NCBI GenBank assembly: GCA_023430975.1
Contig: JAEYYB010000059.1
Span: 1 to 13,448, forward strand
Source: Bacillota bacterium
GTDB lineage: Bacteria; Bacillota; Clostridia; Acetivibrionales; DSM-2933
Reading direction: 5' to 3'
Length of the DNA: 13,448 bases
Positions 8,596 through 13,448 of this stretch are shown here, piece by piece; positions within the stretch are counted from its first letter, which is position 1; each line of letters begins with the position of its first letter. A program made the translations under genes and the position numbers. Below the pieces are notes generated by a model. The model was not told the origin of the DNA, did not search any database, and worked only from the letters and a program-made list of their open reading frames with translations.

Positions 8596-8619
8596 ACGTT
8601 GTTTACATGTAAACAACGT
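8596..8619. promoter_or_regulatory. Perfect 24-bp palindrome, possible operator
   Basis: The half site ACGTTGTTTACA is followed directly by its exact reverse complement, with no spacer. A perfect symmetric site of this length in an intergenic region is typical of a dimeric or tetrameric repressor operator (TetR or LacI type), but no regulator gene is in the window. It lies about 165 bases upstream of the DUF5677-like start on the minus strand and just past the MetRS terminator. Confidence 0.5.
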
Positions 8620-8644
8620 TATCCAATAAAACTAAAGATTTAAA

Positions 8645-8677
8645 ATGCCCTCACTATATGAAATATAATGAGAGCAT
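8645..8677 (-). terminator. Intrinsic terminator of the MetRS gene
   Basis: A 15-bp stem forms on the minus strand between 8677-8663 and 8659-8645, starting AUGCUCUCA and closing UGAGGGCAU, with two G-U wobbles that would be mismatches on the plus strand. Four U's follow. It lies 10 bases beyond the MetRS stop codon. Confidence 0.8.
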
Positions 8678-8686
8678 TTTTTAACT

Positions 8687-10312
8687 TTAGAAATTTTTGA
8701 GTTTTTCCGTTTCCTCTAGTATTGACTTTTTGTCAATACGCTCAAATAGAATGCTTACATTATCTATTATTAAACCCGATGTTACCTCTATATATCTCCA
8801 CCCTTCAGTTTTTATCTTAAGAATATTCTGAATCTTTGCTGATGAAAATGGCAAAAAGGGACTCAATAATATTGATAAGTTGGTAATTATTTGAACACAT
8901 GTATGGAGTGCCTCTCCACATTTATCAATATCTTCTTTTACCGAAATCCATGGCCGTTCATCATCAAAATATTTGTTTGCAGAACGTATAAATAAAAATA
9001 CAGTCTCAATGGCATCCTTAAAATTCCCCCGCTCAATTAAGTCTCCAACTTTACCATAGAGTTCAATAAGTGATTTTTTTATATCAGGATGACACTGACC
9101 TTCCGGTACTTTACTTTCAAATGACTTTTGGATAAACACCAGAGTCCTGTTAACAAAATTTCCATATGCCCCAAGCAATTCGCCATTGTGGCTATTTATG
9201 AATTCTCTCCATGAGAAATCAGTATCTCTCTTTTCAGGCCCGTTAGCTATGAAAAAGTAACGAATAGTATCCGGGTTATATCGTTCAAGAATATCCTTTA
9301 TCCAAACTGCCCAGTTCTGGCTGGTGGAAACCTTTCTACCTTCAAGTGTCATATACTCACTTGAAATAACCTTATCAGGCAAGTGAAAGTTACCATGCAC
9401 AGTGAGCAATGCTGGCAGTATGATTGTATGAAACGGAATATTGTCCTTACCATGTACATAATAATGCAGGGATTTAACATCTGTCCAAATTTTCTGCCAA
9501 TCAGAAATTCTTTCTTGCAAACATTTTCTACTTACAGATAGATATCCCAAAACTGCTTCTACCCAAACATATATCTTCTTATTCTCAAACCCATCCAAAG
9601 GGACTGGTATACCCCATTCCAAATCTCTAGTAACAGCTCTGTCCCGAAGCCCTTCATCAGCATATCTTTTTGAAAGACTTACAGCATTAGATCTCCATCC
9701 ACTTGAATTGCTGATATATTCCTTAATAAATTCTTCTATTCTCGACAGTGCCAAAAACAAATGCTCTGAAGGCCTAAATATAGGCGAACCACCACAAATA
9801 CCGCATTTTTTGTCTTCCAGGCTGGAGGGTTCCAAAAGAGAACCACATACGTCACACTGGTCACCCTTTGCATTACTTCCGCACTTTGGACATTTACCTA
9901 TAACGAACCTGTCAGGTAAAAACTGATTGCAAGAGTTGCAAAATGCTTGTTCTATAGTTTTCTTGTAAATGTATCCGCTATTCAAAATATTAGTGAAAAA
10001 ATTCTGAACAAAACTAATATGATAGGAATCATTAGTTTTACTATACAAGTCATAAGAAAACCCAAGCTTCTCAAAACATTCTTTGAACTCATTGTGGTAA
10101 TAGTTCGCAATGTTTTCGGGAGAAATGCCTTCCTTGTTAGCCCTGATTTGAATAGGAGTACCATGGCAATCACTTCCTGATACATAACATACATTATACC
10201 CTTTTAGCCTGAAATACCTTGCCAGAACATCACCTGGCAACAAAGCAGCAATATGTCCAATATGGAGCGACCCATTTGCATAAGGCCACGCTCCTCCGAT
10301 AAACACGCTCAT
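8687..10312 (-). CDS. metG: Methionyl-tRNA synthetase, variant type (541 aa)
   Basis: Class I synthetase charging tRNA-Met with methionine in the cytosol. The ATG at 10312 is chosen because GAGGAGGTG lies seven bases upstream; the GTG at 10321 sits inside that site. Motifs from this start are GAWPYANGSLHIGH (HIGH at 17-20), GSDCHGTP (46-53), four CxxC zinc knuckles (125/128, 141/144, 153/156, 170/173), DRAVTRDLEWGIPVP (224-238) and HGKDNIPFH (287-295). The KMSKS position reads GRKVSTSQNWAVW, that is KVSTS at 327-331. Four knuckles mark the E. coli/archaeal-like MetRS rather than the Bacillus type. The protein ends without the C-terminal tRNA-binding (Trbp111-like) domain. A T-box leader controls it. 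The mobile-element setting and variant motif fit a second MetRS of the kind known to tolerate MetRS inhibitors; whether another copy exists in the genome cannot be seen here. Confidence 0.93.
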   Translation of the reverse strand: MSVFIGGAWPYANGSLHIGHIAALLPGDVLARYFRLKGYNVCYVSGSDCHGTPIQIRANKEGISPENIANYYHNEFKECFEKLGFSYDLYSKTNDSYHISFVQNFFTNILNSGYIYKKTIEQAFCNSCNQFLPDRFVIGKCPKCGSNAKGDQCDVCGSLLEPSSLEDKKCGICGGSPIFRPSEHLFLALSRIEEFIKEYISNSSGWRSNAVSLSKRYADEGLRDRAVTRDLEWGIPVPLDGFENKKIYVWVEAVLGYLSVSRKCLQERISDWQKIWTDVKSLHYYVHGKDNIPFHTIILPALLTVHGNFHLPDKVISSEYMTLEGRKVSTSQNWAVWIKDILERYNPDTIRYFFIANGPEKRDTDFSWREFINSHNGELLGAYGNFVNRTLVFIQKSFESKVPEGQCHPDIKKSLIELYGKVGDLIERGNFKDAIETVFLFIRSANKYFDDERPWISVKEDIDKCGEALHTCVQIITNLSILLSPFLPFSSAKIQNILKIKTEGWRYIEVTSGLIIDNVSILFERIDKKSILEETEKLKNF

Positions 10313-10362
10313 TGTTTGCACCTCCTCAAAATTTATATGTTTAAATGTTAATTTCTAAAACA

Positions 10363-10409
10363 CAAATAAAAAAGCCCTCACCTCCAGGTATTATCCTGGG
10401 GACGAGAGC
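10363..10409 (-). terminator. T-box attenuator terminator
   Basis: On the minus strand GCTCTCGTCCCCAGG pairs with CCTGGAGGTGAGGGC across a six-base loop (stem 10374-10409), followed by a run of seven T's. It is the regulated terminator of the T-box leader and would form when tRNA-Met is charged. Confidence 0.88.
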
Positions 10410-10620
10410 ATTAAACTTCGTGTTACCACCCCGGTTCACTGATGACTTACGAACATCAGCCTCAATAAGTACGTCAGAATAAATGAATCCTGATTATACC
10501 CCGGCACTGTAACGGGTGCACCCGTCGCAGCCTAAATCAATAAGATATTCGGTGCGAATGCTCCAAGACCATGTTCAGCCATCTATTCCTTACTCCTTCT
10601 CAGCATATAGGAGTTCTCTG
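10366..10620 (-). promoter_or_regulatory. Methionine T-box riboswitch leader
   Basis: The minus-strand leader has the expected T-box order. Stem I begins with AGAGAACTCC at about 10619, followed by the GCTGAGAAGGAG element. The specifier loop is GAACATGGTC (10567-10576), with ATG at 10570-10572 as the methionine specifier followed by a purine. The T-box sequence is CGGGGTGGTAACACG (about 10419-10433), whose UGGU bulge (10425-10428) is complementary to the ACCA end expected of tRNA-Met. An intrinsic terminator follows. Uncharged tRNA-Met would stabilise the antiterminator and let transcription into the synthetase gene. Confidence 0.92.
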
Positions 10621-10678
10621 TAAAAGACATTAATGACTTACTCTTCTTTTCATTGCATCATTATTAATCCTTTATTAT

Positions 10679-10707
10679 ATTTTAGTATTGATAACTTTAT
10701 CAGTCAA
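10679..10707 (-). promoter_or_regulatory. Predicted sigma-A promoter of the T-box/MetRS unit
   Basis: TTGACT (10702-10707) and TAAAAT (10679-10684) are separated by 17 bases on the minus strand. The position, about 55-60 bases before stem I, suits the T-box transcript. Confidence 0.7.
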
Positions 10708-10717
10708 TATACAAATT

Positions 10718-10800
10718 TCATGCTTTATCATACAGCTTACCTCTAAGATTAGCAAGTTCAGACTTCAGCCTTTTGTTTTCCCCAGTTTTGCAGAGAGTTT
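10718..10800 (-). pseudogene. 3' remnant of an unidentified gene
   Basis: The minus strand reads KTLCKTGENKRLKSEL then ANLRGKLYDKA and a TGA at 10718-10720. The charged, heptad-like pattern looks like the coiled-coil tail of a real protein. Its upstream part is missing where the IS256-family remnant begins. It ends just before the MetRS promoter on the same strand. The family cannot be named from about 27 residues. Confidence 0.4.
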
Positions 10801-10853
10801 TAAAATAGTATAACCCGAATGTATTATTAACACTGATATTTTCGGGTATTTTT

Positions 10854-11338
10854 ATGACAAATTTTTGTCAAAAAACACTGGTTTAAATGGATATTTAAAA
10901 GATTTGCTTGGTGGAAATACTTTAAAGTATGTTGCTAATAAAGACATGAAAGCCTTTGCTAAGGATCTAAAGACCATATATACTGCCCCAGACGAAAAAG
11001 CAGCTTTAAAACAGCTAGAGGCAGTCACTCATAAGTGGGATGAAAAATACCCGACTGCAATGAACCGCTGGAAGGACAATTGGGATGCCATCAGCCCTAT
11101 TTTTAAGTTCTCTTCTGATGTAAGGGTAGCCTTTTACACGACGAATTCTATCGAATCTTTGAATTCATCTTACCGAAGATTAAATCGACAGAGCAGTGTA
11201 TTTCCAAGCTCTCAGGCACTTTTAAAGGCATTGTATTTGGCTACTTTTGAAGCAACAAAAAAATGGACTATGCCTTTACGAAATTGGGGTAAGGTGTATG
11301 GTGAATTGTCAATCATGTTTCAAGGGCGTTTAGGATAA
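10854..11338 (+). pseudogene. IS256-family (mutator-type) transposase, internally deleted
   Basis: The C-terminal third is clear: NTLKYVANKDMKAFAKDLK, KWDEKYPTAMNRWKDNWD, the signature FYTTNSIESLNSSYRR, FPSSQALLKALYLA and KKWTMPLRNWGKVYGELS, ending IMFQGRLG. Full-length members have about 400 residues. Just before the join, the frame reads LKDLLGG, which matches the segment near the N terminus of these transposases, so most of the catalytic domain, including the first two acidic residues, has been deleted in frame. The ATG at 10854 is out of frame with the rest, so the 5' end is also damaged. It cannot transpose. I could not identify the terminal inverted repeats. Confidence 0.8.
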
Positions 11339-11344
11339 ATTTTA

Positions 11345-11380
11345 AGGAGCTAAGAACAATTAATTCTTAGCTCCTGCTTT
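11345..11380 (+). terminator. Terminator after the transposase remnant
   Basis: AGGAGCTAAGAA (11345-11356) and its exact reverse complement (11364-11375) form a 12-bp stem with a 7-base loop, followed by a T-rich stretch. It lies right after the transposase stop. The near-symmetry means it may work on both strands. Confidence 0.75.
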
Positions 11381-11519
11381 TGCATATTTGTCATTCGTGC
11401 AAACTGGAAGTTGTCGGAGAACGGTGGTACGTTCTTTTCCGAAATGCGACCGTACTTTCCTACAAATTCCGAAATTCTTTTCTCCGTACCAGTTCATAAC
11501 GGCAGCATAGAAGAATCTG

Positions 11520-12146
11520 CTACCGGGTTAAGGGTTTTTGACGTGCGTTTTCATATACGGTTTTGGCTCCGCACCATACGAGATACAGTGCCACGACAAT
11601 CGAGCCTGCCAAATCAAGTCGCCGTGCAACCTCTGTTCCCGGCATTAGCATTACTACAATGAGCACGCCGGTCACACAGATATCCACCAGTGATTTGGCA
11701 CGGTACAGCCTGCTCTGCACTTTCAGTATCGCACTATCGCCGTTTCTGCTGAGAACCGTATAGCGTACCCAGAAAATCGTGTTGGCAACAGCACCCATCG
11801 CGGCGATAGCAAGTCCGGCGATGACGTTGCCTTTATCTGCGTTTCCGCCGAAAACTGCGAATATGACCATGAATATGCCGCTGACGCACATCATCCCGCC
11901 GACAAACAGGTTTGAGCACAGTTCCATGTGCACTTTCAAAGCTGCATCCATCCCACCATCGCGATTCGTTCTGCGATACACGACAAAGGCCACTATGATA
12001 GCCAACAACTCCGCACTCCTGCGGAAAAAGTCCGCGATCTGCGTGGAGCTTCTTCCGGCGATAAGTCCCAGCCCTACAACAAGAGGCCCTGGTGCACTCA
12101 TAATCACAGACATCAGCAACGTCCGGCTGCCAATCTTGCTTTGCAT
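11520..12146 (-). CDS. Membrane transporter resembling cation diffusion facilitators
   Basis: The 208-residue protein has about six hydrophobic segments, including MSVIMSAPGPLVVGLGLIAG, LLAIIVAFVVY, NLFVGGMMCVSGIFMVIF, IAGLAIAAMGAVANTIFW, DICVTGVLIVVMLM and GSIVVALYLVWCGAKTVYE. The order and the last segment resemble the membrane domain of CDF (cation efflux) proteins. It lacks their usual cytoplasmic C-terminal domain, and the canonical HxxxD metal sites of helices 2 and 5 are not evident (ADFFRRSAE; SLVDICVTG), so metal transport is doubtful. The ATG at 12146 follows GGGGGTGG. Base composition is clearly GC-richer than the surroundings (34 of 60 bases G or C in 11581-11640), which suggests horizontal transfer. 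The family call is moderate. Confidence 0.6.
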   Translation of the reverse strand: MQSKIGSRTLLMSVIMSAPGPLVVGLGLIAGRSSTQIADFFRRSAELLAIIVAFVVYRRTNRDGGMDAALKVHMELCSNLFVGGMMCVSGIFMVIFAVFGGNADKGNVIAGLAIAAMGAVANTIFWVRYTVLSRNGDSAILKVQSRLYRAKSLVDICVTGVLIVVMLMPGTEVARRLDLAGSIVVALYLVWCGAKTVYENARQKPLTR

Positions 12147-12221
12147 CAGACCACCCCCGCCAGATTCAGATTTGTCTTTATCTATACTTTATCCCAATAG
12201 AAAAAAAAGTGCAATCAAATA

Positions 12222-12250
12222 TTGACAAAAAATGCACTTGAATATATAGT
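12222..12250 (+). promoter_or_regulatory. Near-consensus sigma-A promoter with no gene behind it
   Basis: TTGACA (12222-12227), 17 bases, then TATAGT (12245-12250) on the plus strand. A hairpin starts four bases later and no open reading frame follows. A pair of matching 7-mers, AAGTGCA and TGCACTT, flanks the -35 region as an inverted repeat. Confidence 0.5.
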
Positions 12251-12253
12251 CAA

Positions 12254-12295
12254 AGAGCAGATGGCACTCAAATAAGTCTTCATCCGCTCTAAAAA
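12254..12295 (+). terminator. Hairpin followed by A/T run; possible end of a tiny transcript
   Basis: AGAGCAGATG (12254-12263) pairs with CATCCGCTCT (12281-12290) with one mismatch over 10 positions. The plus strand continues with A's rather than T's. Read on the minus strand, the stem is followed by TTTGACT. It lies directly downstream of the promoter at 12222. Confidence 0.35.
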
Positions 12296-12388
12296 TTATC
12301 ATAGAATTCCCTATTTACAGAAAAATTTTCACAGGCAGAATTTATGGCAATAAGTTACGATATTCTGTTCCATTACTACTCATACCCC

Positions 12389-12564
12389 CTATAGTAGGTT
12401 TTTGTGGAGTGTTCAGTCCTATGAGTGTTATTGCAATCTTCATAGCATGATTTGTTGCTCTGTATGGTCTGAATCCAAAATTTTGTGGATAAAACTTTGC
12501 TTCGCATATTGGTTCTATTATTATTCTTATACACTCCTGAATTATTTTGTCAGTGATCGTTGTT
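12389..12564 (-). pseudogene. Second group II intron reverse-transcriptase fragment
   Basis: The minus strand nearly duplicates about 2257-2441 of the first reverse-transcriptase gene, encoding DKIIQECIRIIIEPICEAKF and the FGFRP motif region, with a handful of substitutions and a small deletion near 12394. It is an isolated piece of about 175 bases in the opposite orientation to the intron at 1376-3338, without start, active site or ribozyme domains. It records an additional intron copy or a rearrangement of the same one. Confidence 0.85.
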
Positions 12565-12972
12565 CTCTGATGTGGGGGCCCCGCGTAGCTTTACCATAAA
12601 AGATATATAACAAGTATTCATTGACACTATTGCTTCTTTATATTTTGAAGCTTCTATGAAGGACTTAAACATACACTTCAAAAACATCCTAAGAATTGTG
12701 TATCGAAATAGATTTTTTGACCAAATTATCTGTTGATATCTGGATAGCAATGGGTGCATGACCTTATACATAGCACAATATAAAAAGCAAGTAACGGCTC
12801 GATTTCTACTTTCTCTTTTTTTGTTTTTCGTTCGTGCAGAGAAACACTTCTTTCATGTCATCCCTTACTCATCTGCTGCAACCTGAGCATGAGGCAGTAT
12901 CCTGAATACTATTTTGTTATAATGATTTCCGCTTCCCCGAAAAGACATATTCATTGTATCTCAACCAAGCCA
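12565..12972. other. Intergenic region without a confident gene
   Basis: A 73-codon minus-strand frame at 12550-12771 (KVMHPLLSRYQQIIWSKNLF and onward) lacks a ribosome binding site and runs into the reverse-transcriptase fragment. It may be debris of another mobile-element protein, but I cannot name it. The rest shows only short T-rich tracts. Confidence 0.4.
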
Positions 12973-13188
12973 TTAGTACACATCTGGCTTGCAGTATCTG
13001 CATGAATATTTATCGCATATTTTACACTCACAGTAAGTAATTGGCTTCATTTTAGTACATTCACCACCGTCCCTGCAATCTTCGTTCTCACACTTAAAAC
13101 AAAGACACGTGCTAGTATGTACACACCCGTTACATTGACCAGCAAAATCCTTACAAAGGAAATCTTTTACTTTAGTAAATAGCGACAT
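12973..13188 (-). CDS. Small cysteine-rich protein (71 aa, 13 Cys)
   Basis: The ATG at 13188 is chosen over an in-frame upstream codon at 13209 because GGGAGGG lies six bases before it. The protein has 13 cysteines, at 12, 19, 22, 28, 30, 33, 38, 44, 53, 55, 58, 63 and 66. They include four CxxC pairs (CNGC, CFKC, CKIC, CRYC) and two CxC pairs (CLC, CEC). A short amphipathic N-terminal segment (MSLFTKVKDFL) precedes the Cys-rich body. There is no signal peptide or membrane helix. The spacing suggests zinc or iron binding, like a metallothionein or a multi-knuckle zinc protein. A cysteine-crosslinked RiPP precursor is an alternative, but no radical-SAM maturase or peptidase is nearby. I do not recognise the family. 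The gene lies 133 bases inside the right repeat copy, in the same orientation. Confidence 0.75.
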   Translation of the reverse strand: MSLFTKVKDFLCKDFAGQCNGCVHTSTCLCFKCENEDCRDGGECTKMKPITYCECKICDKYSCRYCKPDVY

Positions 13189-13321
13189 CGTGCGCCCTCC
13201 CTCATCCAATTAACTTTAATATATAGCTGTAGTTGGTCTTACAAGCCTATGCAAACTGGCTATTTGCACTTTTGGATTTCCCGTAATGAAAGCCCTAAGA
13301 GCGATGCCCCCCATTTCAGAG

Positions 13322-13448
13322 AATGCCTTGGAGCCATTGCGATATTGGGCAATGCTGAACCCCAAAACATGCTCTCCATTCAAATTGCCCAATGTCGTAA
13401 TGGCTTTCGTTGGACTAAGCTGTAACCACGCATTACCGATTAGGTTTT
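13322..13448 (-). repeat. Right (inverted) copy of the 127-bp hairpin-containing element
   Basis: This is the reverse complement of 223-349 with 8 mismatches, clustered mainly in the hairpin loop; both 22-base stem arms are identical between the copies. The match runs to the last base of the window, so the element may extend further. It is in the same orientation as the Cys-rich gene, which starts 133 bases beyond it. Confidence 0.85.

Noticed and set aside
11384..11519. Open frames on both strands between the transposase and the transporter (for example GTEKRISEFVGKYGRISEKN on the minus strand)
   Set aside because: Both strands read equally protein-like, neither has a supported start, and I cannot decide which, if either, is coding.
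12550..12771. 73-codon minus-strand ORF next to the reverse-transcriptase fragment
   Set aside because: No ribosome binding site, and its C-terminal end runs into the reverse-transcriptase fragment in another frame. Kept only as a note on possible debris.

Overview
The window looks like a low-GC, anaerobic, cellulose- and hemicellulose-degrading clostridium (Clostridium cluster III type, the Ruminiclostridium/Acetivibrio group). The main evidence is a large secreted enzyme with a dockerin (4448-6634), the AT-rich background, strong AGGAGG-type ribosome binding sites and a T-box leader. Genus is inference; no rRNA or other marker is present.

Layout. A 127-bp element with an internal 22-bp hairpin stem occurs once near the left end (223-349) and once, inverted, at the right edge (13322-13448), so the pair brackets nearly the whole window. 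Just inside each copy, reading away from it, is a small gene: a SAM methyltransferase (466-1200) on the left and a 71-residue protein with 13 cysteines (12973-13188, minus) on the right. Next to the methyltransferase lies a decayed group II intron (about 1376-3338) whose reverse-transcriptase gene is frameshifted near its start and cut at its 3' end. That cut is fused to a truncated substrate-binding lipoprotein gene on the minus strand (3331-4014).

The centre holds the intact, best understood gene: a signal-peptide enzyme with a GH8 domain (Rex-like oligoxylanase type), a dockerin and a CE3-type SGNH acetylxylan esterase. Its two activities would together attack acetylated xylan on a cellulosome. 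It is followed by a hairpin terminator, a hypothetical minus-strand gene (6957-7343), and a minus-strand DUF5677-like gene (7713-8431) split by one base in an A7 run.

From 8645 to 10707 is a complete minus-strand transcription unit: promoter, methionine-specific T-box riboswitch with intrinsic terminator, a methionyl-tRNA synthetase with an unusual KVSTS motif, and a terminator. It has the features of a second, accessory MetRS.

The right third is mobile-element debris and transferred DNA: an internally deleted IS256-family transposase (to 11338), a GC-richer six-helix transporter resembling cation diffusion facilitators (11520-12146, minus), a small reverse-transcriptase fragment in the opposite orientation to the first (12389-12564), and the Cys-rich gene. 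There are no tRNA, rRNA or CRISPR features. The most novel candidates are the paired hairpin element with its gene-proximal placement, the Cys-rich protein and the T-box-controlled variant MetRS.
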